Shown in pieces: positions 1 through 12,600 of a DNA stretch of 64,000 bases (positions are counted from its first letter, which is position 1; every line of letters begins with the position of its first letter). The notes below the pieces were generated by a model, which ran no database searches, was not told the origin of the DNA, and saw only the letters and a list, made by a program, of their open reading frames with translations. Source of the stretch: Liolophura sinensis (taxonomy: Eukaryota > Mollusca > Polyplacophora > Chitonida > Chitonidae); the NCBI RefSeq assembly GCF_032854445.1, contig NC_088305.1, forward strand, positions 20,137,717 to 20,201,716. Direction: 5' to 3'. The position numbers and the translations under genes are program-made.

Positions 1-77
1 ATTTAAGGACTCCTTCCTTGTCATATGACTGAAAAATTGTTAAGAACGACGTTAAACCCTAAGCACTCACTCAGTGA
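1..77 (+). repeat. SINE-B tail, cut by the window edge
   Basis: Contains the conserved 3' part GACTGAAAAATTGTTAAG ... ACGTTAAACCCTAAGCACTC followed by ACTC repeats, as in the complete SINE-B copies in this window. Confidence 0.7.
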
Positions 78-312
78 TAGAATACAGAAATATATTGTGT
101 TATATAGGACAAGGCAACCCCACATTCTACTCCCAATATGTATCTTATCACTGAGTAATCATGTCAATGAATTTATTCTGTAAAAGACCCATCAATTCAG
201 TGCAACAGACCAATGTATATGTGGATTGCTTCAGTGATGAGATCAACCAAACCAAGGGAGGTAATCTAGTCAGCAGAAAACGTCTTAGGCTGCTGAATAC
301 AGGAATATTCAA

Positions 313-332
313 CCCCCCCCCCCCCCCCCCCC
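313..332. repeat. Homopolymer run of 20 C
   Basis: Simple poly-C tract in a USP40 intron. Its length is likely unreliable in any assembly. Confidence 0.95.
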
Positions 333-602
333 AAGCACCCCCCACCTCCCACATGACTCTTGCTGTCCAATGAAAACGAAGTGTTTTTTCTGATGCGGGA
401 TGAATGTGTATTAATGATTTCTTAACCTGAGAGATGGTTTCACACTGATGCCACTTTCTATTGTGACATCCAGTTACCTCATATTCCGCTCCTAAGGACT
501 GTGTGATTTGTGAGATGGTTTTACACAGAAGTAAACTTATACCGTAATGACAAGTAATCTTGTATTCTGCTCCTATTAGCGATATATCTGTGTTTTCTTC
601 AC

Positions 603-693
603 CTGTAGGAATTTCTTCAAACAAATGACCTCCAGCTGGCAGAGTCTGCATTCGGTGAACCACAAACTGTTCAGGGATTTTCTCTCCTCCTAC
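603..693 (-). CDS. USP40: USP40 coding exon 16 (residues 609-638 plus 1 nt), last exon in the window
   Basis: Encodes EQFVVHRMQTLPAGGHLFEE, matching the human segment that ends PAGLHIYQ. Acceptor TTTCACAG|, donor ACAG|GTGAAG, phase 1. The frame stays open past the donor, but that extension contains an internally repeated GAEYxxTxCH pattern and looks intronic. The exon end is therefore inferred. Confidence 0.8.
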
Positions 694-3600
694 CTGTGAA
701 ACAGAGAGAAACAGTAAAACATCAGTAATAATCTAGATTCTGACGTATCAACAAGTCTCCCATGAGGTCCTCCGACTAGATAATGCTTTGTTTTACAGAA
801 ATAAACAAATGATGAGCTATGCAGAATTCTGTGTTTTTTAGGGTGTAATGTCTTTTTTTGCTGCCAACCTACTGTTTTTGGTGCATGCTTGGTATCAAAA
901 TGCTGGAAATTGTCTAAGCTTTTGGAAGGTATGAGTTTTACTGATGAAAGTTTGAAATTCTCGGTGAGAGGACACAAGGAGATAGGTGGTGATGAGGCTG
1001 CGAGTGACGTCCCCTTGGCGTTGCTAGGCACTCCTCCCAGCTGCCGACATAGAAAAGTCCAGATTTTGACGGTCAACCTATGTCAAGATTTTAATGACCT
1101 CTGTCTCACAGGCTGGGGCAGGTATGCACCAATGCTTAGTGGCCACAGAATGTTTATGGCTGAGCTACAGCGCTAAACGTTAACATTGTCGCTTATGGAA
1201 AATTAATGGGGGTCTGTGGACATAGGGGAGTTTGAACTCTTTTGTCATTAAAGTTAAAAATAGTCCTCCTGTATCATGTGACTTGTCAGAAATGTTAGGC
1301 AAGGTTTCATGACTTTGTTTTACTGATCACCTATGTCATTGTGTTCAAGAGGTACAGAAACTTCTTAAGTTCACAAACCTCTTCAATTTTCACTGTAGTT
1401 TGTCCAGTCTAAAGAATGTTTGTCACACTTTTTTAAGACACTTGTGTCATAGTAAATGTCATCAGAAATAGTTGCCTGACATTTTTGTTAAATCACATGG
1501 TACCGTAGGACTGTTCTTACATTTAGCGATGAAAGAGTTCGAACTTGCAACTCCGATAAAGTTTTTTAATCAGTGATGTGATTTGTGTTCACATTTACTG
1601 CACAAATTTACATCAGGTATAGATGAGGTAATGACTGCTGAGGATACCTAAATCACCATATATTTTATCCATGACTAACTTGCCCATTTTTCCTGATTCT
1701 GAGAGGTCTTTTGATTTTAGAAAGAAAGGACTTTTGAGGTTTCCTTGGGATGATATTTTCCTGGAAAACTGTCAACTTCAGCATCAAAAGAAATATTTTG
1801 TGACATTTATTTCCCACTTTTGTGGCCAAAATTCTACGTCATTTAGAGTAAATATTTGTGGTTTCAGCTAATTCCATCCAATGTTTGAGTTTTTATCCCT
1901 TTCATGCACTGGCTGTGAAACATATATACCCTAATTTTTCAACCTGTGCAACCAATATTATCAAACATTCTGAGAGAATTATGGGGAAAAAGAGAAATAA
2001 TTGCATCTTTAATGAGACAAAGTAATAATTTTTAGCATCATTTTCACAATAATGTATGCATATATTCAACTGAAAAAGTGATTCAGTGGTTGAAATGGTG
2101 ACACTTACAGTACATCAGACGTGTCAGAATTACAAACGACATATTAGCCTGATCACGGCCATTAACATCATTCATCTGGGTTTTATACAGCACATTTCAG
2201 TCATATGTCAATGGCGTCTCATTCAGTGTGTGTGTGTAAATACTGTGTCTTCTTGTGGCAAGGCAAGTCCACACTGCCAAAGAGCTGCTGCGACTAAGTA
2301 TCATGCAGAAGACACCAGACATGACACCCTACCCACACTCATATTATCCTGACTCCTGGCCAACCGGTCCTGTTTCTATGCTCTAACCACTCAGTGTACA
2401 ATATGTACCATTTTTGAAGTTATTGTGATGTCTTGGTACATGGCTGTTGTCAATCACAGATGTAAATGTACACTTGAGTATGCCTTCTTCAACTCTACCC
2501 TATACCACAATAGAGACATATTTTTATATGTATCATATTTCATCCATTCATTAACCGGCCCGGATAGCACAGTTGGTAGAGCGTCCGCTTCGGGACCGGT
2601 AGATCCAGGATCAATCCTTGATCAAGTCACACCTAAGACTTAAAAAGAGGAAATTGTAACTTCCTCGCTTGGCGTTCAGCATGAAGGGGATAGTGCAACG
2701 ACTGGTTGACCCGTATCAGTATAATGGCTCGGGCTTACTTCCCTTCGTTAAGTCGTCTCAGTGAAGCAGGTGGAAATCCGTCCTGCTACAAGGAGGCACA
2801 TTACACGTACATGCACCCTAAGGATTCCTTCGTCATCATACGACTGAAAAATTGTTGAGTACGACGTTAAACCCCAAGCACTCACTCACTCATCCATTCA
2901 TTAATTCCACTGAGTTTTTACTCATTATTAAAGAGTATGTAACTCAAGTCACAGAACCTTTCCCAACTTTATGCAAGCAAAAACAAGCTAATTTTGAGAA
3001 TTTATATCTCAAAGTTAGACAGGGCCAAATTAATATTCTTCACATTTCATGGAGCATTGGTTAAATTGCCTTACCTTTATAATTTGTTGAGCTAGATCAG
3101 CCAAGGTTTTCCTTCTGTCCAGTGTTAGTTCAGTAAAAGAGGACTGATCTTGAGGTTGAAGTGCTCCCATCCTGTACTCGTAGTCAACCCCAAAGTGAAC
3201 CTGAACTGTTATGCTATTGATGATGATGTCATAGTCAACCCTGTCCAAAACAGCACCATCATACAAATGACTGTACACAGAATGAATAAATGGGGTTTAA
3301 TGTCACACTGACAGTTGTTCAGCCATATTGTGGCAAACCCCCTTTTATAAGACTAGCAGTATGTGACAGTTGAAAGTTACAGACCAAGGAAGGGCACATA
3401 CATGAAGGGTGGGTATGAGCTCATCTCAGCCTGAGGCGAGTACATCTACAGAATTCCTCTCCCATTATTATCATCACAGGGCCTGTTCTTGTTTCTTTTT
3501 TTGATATGTCACTGTAGCCTTAAATTGACTCTCACAGAGTCAAAAAAGACTGTATGAGTGATTGGTCATCATAAGACAAATGATAATGTAAGGCTGACAG

Positions 3601-6600
3601 CGACTGGTCACCATAATACTAGTGATAACTTAAGACTGCCAGCGATTGGTCACCATTATACTAGTGTTAATGTGAGACTGACAGTGATTGGTCGCCATAA
3701 GACAAATGACAATGTATGGTTGACAGCGATTGGACAAAACAGTCATAGTGATAATGCAACACTGCCAGCGATTGGTCACCACAATACTAGTGATAATGTA
3801 AGACTGACAGTGATTGGTTACCATAACACTAGTGATAATGTAAGACTGACACTGATTGGTTACCATAATACTTAGTGATAATTGAACACTGACAGCGATT
3901 GGTCACCAAATGACTAGTGATAATGACTACTGATTAAGGCCAGTGATAATGTACAACTGACAGTGATTGACCATCAAAACAATGGCTATATAGAGGATAT
4001 GGCACACTATAAGATGAATACCACAAATATTACTTGAGTGAGAGGTGGAAATGTTAGCCCATGAGATGCACAGCGTCATGCGGGTCATCATTTCTACCTT
4101 TCATGGGAGCAATATTTATGACACGCAAGCTTCACTGTGCTATGTATTCTTTTTATTATTTATATTTTAATAATATGAAGATTTTGTGAATTTGAACATT
4201 TTTATATTGAATGCTTTAGCTGCTGGCCTTCACAGACATGTAAACTGTATACAGCATGATGTCGTGCATGATGTCTCGTGTGATGACGTGTCTTCATCTG
4301 TGTCAACGTAGAAATTTGACTGAGCTAATATTAAGACGACTTTCGACTGAGCTCAGGCTGAAGTGTCAAAAAACAAAATGCTTCTTTCTTGACGCCATGG
4401 CATTTGGGTGTGAAATACCAAAATGTAATAACAAAAGCGGTATCTTACGGAGTGAAATATCACTTTCATCTGTGAAGGAAATCCTGATATTTCACTTTTA
4501 TACAAATAATAAAATGTATAGTTTAAAGAGAGCAGTCAATGTAGGAATTTGTAATTTTTTTTTCTTTACCTCCTTTGGTGTAGCTCTTCATTTTCAGACA
4601 TCACCATGGTGACCAATCTATCTGGAACATCCTTTGGTTTTTCATCTGAAAAGACATTTCCATGACACATAACTGTCCACTGGTGAATGTCAAAGGTCAA
4701 TTTTTAAGACAGTGGTACACAAATGAACAAAAAAGATGAAAGCTTTCTTCCATTTTTGGGGCATATCTGCTATCTTGTAATTATATGTATACTGCCTGTT
4801 TATGAATACTTTCCAGCAGCCCACATGAGTCTTCAAAAGTGAATTCAGACATGAGTGAGTGAGTCAGCGCTTGGGGTTTAACCTCCACTTAGCAATTTAT
4901 ATGTCATATGATGACGAAGAAATTCTCAGAGTGTATGTAATGTGCCTCTTTGTTGCAGGACGGATTTCCACCACTCTTTTATCTAGTGCTGCTTCACTGA
5001 GACGCCTTACCGAAGGCAAGTAAGTCGCCCCGCCCAAGCCATTATACTGATACGGGTCAACAAGTTGTTGTACTATCCCCTTGATGCTGAACGCCAAGCG
5101 AGGATGTTACAACTTCCTCTTTTTAAGTCTTAGGCGTGACTCGACCCAGGATTGACCCTGGATCAACCGCTCCTGACATGGATGCTCTACCAACTGTGTT
5201 ATTGGGGCCGGTGAATTCAGATATGAATCAGGCTGGCTATAGTAGTAGGCTGATATGCACCATACCGCTAACATGCAGACAAAGATTTACAGCATGCTAA
5301 TAGTCATTCTTAAGTATGGTGCGTGACATAAATAAATGTTCCAGACTCATGACTTACTGATGCCAGTAGACGGCACTCTCCTGTAGAACAGCATGTACGC
5401 ACTCTCCTTCCCCGAGAACTGCTTCTCAAGCTCCTTCTCACTGATTGGATGAACACGGGAGTCGTCAAAGTTGAACCAGCAATAGCCTGGGAGTGGGGCG
5501 GGCGTCTGTGGCCTGTCAACATACAGTAAAGTCTACACTACATGTACAGTAACAGCCAGATTTATAGAAGGAACTATCATGCACGCACACACACAAAAAA
5601 ACAAAAAAACAAAACAAAACAAACGGGCAAAACATCCATCAATGGGTGGGCTTAAGAATGGTTTAGAAATACACCCATTAGGCGACATCAATTTTTTTTT
5701 TTTTTTTAACGAGAGAGTCAACACTAAAAAATGCAAAAGTTAAATCGAGATAAAACTGAAAATCCACCTTTTTCTGACTGGCAAATCTGTGCTACCATGA
5801 GCTGGGCAGCACAGCGGTAAAACAACAATGCATAGACAATCCAATAATTGTCAGGTAAGGAGCATGTTTACTGGTCATACATGCAGCCTCATTAATTCTT
5901 AAATTATTTATTATACTGTATAGAGTGATTCTCCGTTTCCACTGGTTGTGAACACATGATATCCTGCAATTCATGATGTACAATGATCACGCCCTGAAGG
6001 AATGAAAAGTCACTTTCACAAAGTATCATCCCACGTTCCCGAGGCAATAGCCACCAATCTGGTGTTTATTCCACAACAGCTGTCTCCCTTTAAGCACTCT
6101 CTGATGTCTGCTTGTTTGAACTGTAAATACCCGGACTATGATTATAGCCCAGCTATGGATGTACAAATTTTGCAATTTCAAGTACTATTCGAAAAAAGTA
6201 CATTTTTTTTTTTCGGTATATCGGCAATAAAACATATGGTGCATGCTGATATCATGGGATGTTGATATGCTGATATCATGGGATGCTGATATTATGAGAT
6301 GGGATATCAGGAACTGTCAGGTCTCGACAAGTGATATTCACCTGTGGCTTCACCTTTGTTGGTTATGAGTTCTATCGAGCTGACAATAACTGATATCCCA
6401 ATCCACAGCATACACTATCTGTATAATGTATCAGATAACAGGTTGACCGGTAAACTACTTTCTTCAAAGGTGCATACAAAAGTATGTGACTATCACGCAT
6501 AATAAACTTTTTCTGATATTATCCCCAAGAAGGTGTATTTAATGTGACAGTAGGTAAAAAAAGCAGACATTTTTAGCAGTAAACATTAAGTGATTAATCT

Positions 6601-9600
6601 AATTTAGATCTATTTCCTTCTACACTGGAGAATCTGAACAGGGTCTTAACTTCAGTGAAATATAAAATAATTACAAAATGTATGTATCCGTAACAATTTG
6701 ATTATTGTTTAAAATTATCATACCTTGCTTGCTTTTCGGTCGTGCATTTATTTATGTTTTTGTCACAGGTTGCTTTAGAGTCCATATTGTTGCTTGCACC
6801 ATCTGAAGTCCTCTCCCCTTTCTTCTCAGCATCGTTCTTGGACGTCCCTCTCTTTGCTGGAGAAACGTCAGCAGCAGATTTATCTCGGCTCTTCAAGCTC
6901 ACCCAATTAGCAGCTTGGTTGAAATCAAAGAGCTCGTCATGTTTTTTAAGAAACTGAAAATACAATAACATTAAGGAAATTATAAATATAATACACATAA
7001 GACATGTACAGTGTTTTCAGGTATAAAAGTAGCCATTACAGAGTCGTGCAGAAGGGAGCAAATCTAGGCCGAGTGGTTACAAGCACTTGTATTTTAATCA
7101 CAAGGACACACGAGGCACAGGTTCAATCCCGGCCTTGGTCAGGGAATTTGTACGTTATCCTGTTCTCTCTGTTTACGTCTCCTTGGTGACGATAAGTGCT
7201 TCACAACGTTCATATGACCGTCTGTGCAGTGTAACATTCACTGAATATCACTTATCTTGCACAACATAGGACAATAAGTGTGTCAATAGCTTGCCAAAGG
7301 TTGGTGGTTTATATCAGTTAGTCTGGTTTTCTCAACCCATAAAACTGACCCTCATTGTGTAGGTAAAAAGATTCTTTATATAACACTCAAATAAATAAGT
7401 ACATTTATTTATTTGTTTTTATTTGATTGGTGTTTTACACCATACTCAAGAATATTTGACTTAAACGACGGCAGCCAGCAATATGGTAGGAGGAAACAAG
7501 GCAGAGCCCGGGGGAAACCCACGACCATCTGCAGGTTGCTGTCAGACCTTCCCACGTACAGCCAGTGAGGAAGCCAGCATAAGCTGGACTTGAACTCACA
7601 ACGACCGCACTGGTGAGAGGCTCCTGGGTCATTACGCTGTGCTATAAATAAGTACAGCACAGAGGGACGCCTATGCTGAAAATGTCTGAAACATATATAA
7701 TGAGAAAGGCATCGTTACGTGAGTATTTAGGCTATGTTTCTTCCCTCAAATACCCGATAGGTTAAATTGCGATGCAGCTCACATCAGCGATGTGAAAAGG
7801 ATCACATACTGAATCAACTGATTCTCAATGCCCACTTGATGACCACCTCTTCTGACCAACTGTGACGGTTTTTAAGAAATGGTTGTCAGCATTTGAACAA
7901 TGGCCTGCTTCGTTACAAAAGTGGCAGAGATCTATTTTTCTTGTCTGTTTGCACTAAGCTATCAATGCAAGCTGTCTGAATGTACAGTCTTACATAGGCT
8001 TCTGGCAAATTATTCCTTTTTCTTCCATTAGTATACGCCAAAAAGAAAAACATTTTAATAATTAAAAACTAGATTCGAAGGTCATCAGGTAATCTCTGTC
8101 CAAACTGCAATCACCTTGTTAATTGGCCCATACTGTTTCTTGAATCTTTTATTCCAAGACACTCCAGTCTGTTTGGTCATTTCCTGTTAACAAGCACAAG
8201 AAACACGGTGAGAATAAATAAAACATCATTACACAAATGCATTTGATTTATGTTCAAAATTTTAGCATTTTCTATCTCGAAACAAGCATTGAGAGAATCT
8301 TTCCAAATCTGATTGGCACATTAAAAACTGTTTAGTCATTGAACTGTGTATACACATGAAAATGTTCCAGCATTGTTACTAGTATTTATCACAATTCAAA
8401 AAACTTTTACAAATCTCATGTGCCCCAATTCTTCAAGCTTTTCGCATGTTGAATTGATTTTGTTTTAAGGATACATGTATATCCTGGGCATTTCCTGGGC
8501 CTATGTGTAGAATTAAAAAAATTGAGAAAAACTGCATTCAAAGTTTCTCTTTAGCATGCATTCAAAGTTCTCTTAAACATGCATTCAAAGTTCTCTTAAA
8601 CATGCATTCAAAGTTTCTCTTAAACATGCATTCAAAGTTCTCTTAAACATGCATTCAAAGTTCTCTTAAACATGCATTCAAAGTTTCTCTTAAACATGCA
8701 TTCAAAGTTCTCTTAAACATGCATTCAAAGTTCTCTTAAACATGCATTCAAAGTTTCTCTTAAACATGCATTCAAAGTTTCTCATAGGAGCAGAACTTAC
8801 TGAACAGAGTTTGTCCATCGACAGTCCCTGATGCCCCGCCCTTAGCAACAGTGCGGTAACCAAGTCCTGTGGGCAGTCCACCTCCAGGTAATCCACACTT
8901 CCTGTGCTAGGGTCTATGGGTAATCGGATTTCTTCCTCTTCCTGTACAGGGAGAAGGTGATTATTTATTTATTTGACTGGTGTTTTACGTCGTACTCAAG
9001 AACCTATCACTCATACAGCAGCGGGGGCCAGCATTACGGTGGGAGCCATGCTGGCGTGATAACTCCCTTGGCCACCGAAGCCCTGAGAAGAAGCTTACAT
9101 TCCTTGCTTACTTCTTTGCTTATTGACATTTCTTTGACGTTTTATGAAGGTGGTAGAAATCGGGCTGAATTGAAGTTACCTGCATGTCTGTGTACACAAA
9201 AATTCAGCTGCGTAAAAATCTTAACGGTTGTCATGTAATCATGAATTTCGCAACACATAACAACTTTTTTTATAGTTGTATAAAGCTTGCACTTGTTGCA
9301 TAAAGCAAAAAAATATTAATATCATCACACATTTTGTTAACCTTGGAAACAAAAAAAGTACATATGTTATTAAACAGATAATACTGTGTTTCCCTCAAAC
9401 TTTAGTAATTTTCAAGTCACACATTTTGTATGATTCTTATTGTTGATTTCATCCACCTTTATATTGGGTCACTTAACACTTTTGTGTGAAATCTGATTAA
9501 GCATGATTAAATCTGATTCAGCACAACTAAGTCTGATTCAGCATGATTAAGTTGGATTCAGCATGATTAAGTCGGATTCAGCATGATTAAGTCTGATTAA

Positions 9601-12600
9601 GCATGATTAAGTCTGATTCAGCATGATTCAGCATGATTAAGCATGATTAAGCATCAAAGGTATCATTTCAATACTTCTGAAAGTGCACTTTGTTTTGTAC
9701 CAAGCTTCAGGTGAAATACAGCACCAGTACATCAAAATTATCACACAGGCTATCACATAGTCAGCTACATGTCCACTGCCTGTTCGTTATTTATACTCCC
9801 AATAAAGTTTGAATGGGATTTGAAAATGAGATGTGTGGGATCTAGATCTACATGTGCTTCTACTCCATTTCTATAATAACAATAGTTACCGGGCTTGTCC
9901 AGTTGCCAAGGGCGTGTATATCTCTGATGTAGGCATGGTAATGACCTCCATGAGCTCCGCCTCTGTGAATCACCACTGAGAATAATTCAAACAGCTCCGA
10001 GTCCACTGATTCTGTCTGATCAAAAAAAAAAAAAAAAACTGGCAACGATCAAACCAACAGTGATTCATAGTCTGCCATCAATATACATCCTTAAGGACAC
10101 GTAAGGATGCCATGCAGTGCACTCAAAACCCCTCAGTCTTCAGGACATGTAACAATGCCATGCAGTGCACTCAAAACCCCTCAGTCTTAAGGACACGTAA
10201 GGATGCCATGCAGTACACTCAAAACCCCTCAGTCTTAAGGACACGTAAGGATGCCATGCAGTACACTCAAAACCCCTCAGTCTTAAGGACATGTAACAAT
10301 GCCATGCAGTGCACTCAAAACCCCTCAGTCTTAAGGACATGTAACAATGCCATGCAGTTCACTCAAAACCCCTCAGCCTTAAGGACAGCAAATACTGTAA
10401 TTCTTCAACCTTTTCACATGTTTGCAAGGTGTTTATTCGGGCAAATTATGACGGCACTTTCTTCTCTGACTAATAAAATTATACTTTTTGTGAAGCCCTG
10501 ACACTGGCTAATTCAACTAATGTAGTTTTGTCTGGAATTAAATTACTGCGAAAAGACCACAGCATAACTAATGTATTGAAAAGAATTGGTTTCACAATTA
10601 ACTGACATGTTAACATACAGGTATCATGTGCACACCTGAGTAAGATTTGCTGCATTTTTTATTTATCTATTTAATTTATTTGATTGCTGTTTTACCCTGT
10701 ACTCAAGAATATTTCACTTATACGACGTTGGCCAGCATTATGATGGGAGGAAACAGGGCAGAGCCCGGGGGAAACCCACAACCATCCGCAGGTTTCTGGA
10801 AGACCTTCCTACCTACGGCCGGAGAGGAAGCCAGCATAAGTTGGACTTGAACTTACAGGGACCACATTGGTGAGAGGCTGCTGTGTATGTAGGATTATAA
10901 ATGTTGTTACTATCACTGTTAACAAAATTAAATGTATAATATATAAGCAAAAGCCAGTCAGCCCAGTGCTTATTTATCTCTACTGGTCCCACAACAGTTC
11001 CAATGCGGTGTTTTTACCCTGCCCTCTAAATGCCTTAATTCCTCAAACTGTTTGCATATGAGATAACAATTTTCACTTTTCGCATAATTTTCATTGTGAT
11101 TTATGCATTTTTTTTTAATTTTGGAGACAAGACAGCACTGGTTAGGTTAGTCAGTTTCTGAACTTCACAAAACGTACAATTTTATCAGTGTGCAAAGAAT
11201 AATGCTCTTGGAATATGCACATTTTATAAATACTTTGCAAATATGCGTAAAGTCTGAAGAATTACAGTCATCAGACATTATTACATAGAAATCCTCACTC
11301 ACCTGTTCCATGAAAGGGCTCATGTCTAATGTTAATGGAAATGTCATCTTTCCAGTTTCCTGCCACACAAGAAAAATATCATGTCAAAATATGCACATCA
11401 AAGGGACACAGAATTGATTTTGATTGGCTAGGTGCAGGACAGGCGAGAATGATGTGTTTTTTTCACACGTAGGAACAGGCCTGAATAGGTAGGTGGTACA
11501 TGTTGAGCAATCACACCCATAACAATAATAATGGGGCCACTATCACAAAACTTGTTATATTCAATCCTATTTCTCTTCATTTCTTTTGTAAAAGATGCTG
11601 CCTTTTACAGCTAATTCTCACCTTATATCTCTCCATTTTGTGAAAATCAAAGCTGAACCGGAGGAGGGAGATGGTCAACACTGATGGCAGACTGCGGAGT
11701 TTGGCCCCCTGACAACAACAACAACAACAACAACAGACTTACTTAATTCACATCATTAATGATAGCTTGATAGTCACTATGCTGACCTTGCAAGATTTTT
11801 TAAATGTTTTACACCATACAGAAGCATTTTTGAAATAACTAATGGTGGTTAGTGTTATGCGTGGAGCAGGAAACTAGACTGACTGATGTAAACCACCGTC
11901 ATTTAGCAAGTTACTGATAAACTTTCTTACATGTGCAGCCCAAATCATCCAGAAACCTCTCACTAATACAGTTGCTCATCCTGCCAGGAAGGTCTGCCAG
12001 CATCTATGGACGGTCGTGGGCTTACCCCAGACTTTGCTCAGTTTCCTCCCACCATAAAATGAAATATTCTTACGTAAAACACCAATCAAATCAAAATATA
12101 GATATAAAATAAATGGTAAAATCCCATGTCTGATGTAGAATTGAGATAAAAGCATCTCACTTCAAGTTTGATTTTTTGCGCCAAGAACAGTAATAAATGG
12201 GAAGCCCAGAAATTCCTTGTCCAAGGCTATACAAGCTCACCTTCTTGGCATCCACCAGTTTGTTACACTTCTCGCAGCGGTACTGGTTCCGGCCCTCCAT
12301 TTTCTCGCTGACACAGTAGTAGTCTGACAGAGCATGCTCCACACTGATGTGACCTGTCACAGTCAAGGTCAAGTCAAGAAAGTCCTCCTGGTGGAACAAG
12401 GGAAACAACCCAAAGTGATACAAAAGAGAGTCTACAATTGGGAGAATTCATAACTGCTTAAGTTCTTTAATAACCACAACATATGTACATCTAAAGATCA
12501 GATCGACATATACATGTATATGTAACTTAGCTCAAGTACAAACTATGAACACTGATGTCAAACCCTGTTAGCATTTCCGTTTCTCAGGAGGGACGAATGT

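Noticed and set aside
478-602. Extension of USP40 exon 16 beyond 603
   Set aside because: The frame stays open, but the sequence is an internally repeated GAEYxxTxCH pattern and a strong donor lies at 603, so it is more likely intron.
3558-3875. 105-codon open frame with repeated IGHHNTSDN blocks
   Set aside because: Product of the 42-bp minisatellite in a USP40 intron, not a gene.
10112-10501. 129-codon open frame with repeated residues, and a matching one on the other strand
   Set aside because: It lies across a 48-bp minisatellite in a USP40 intron; the unit length is divisible by three, so frames stay open on both strands.
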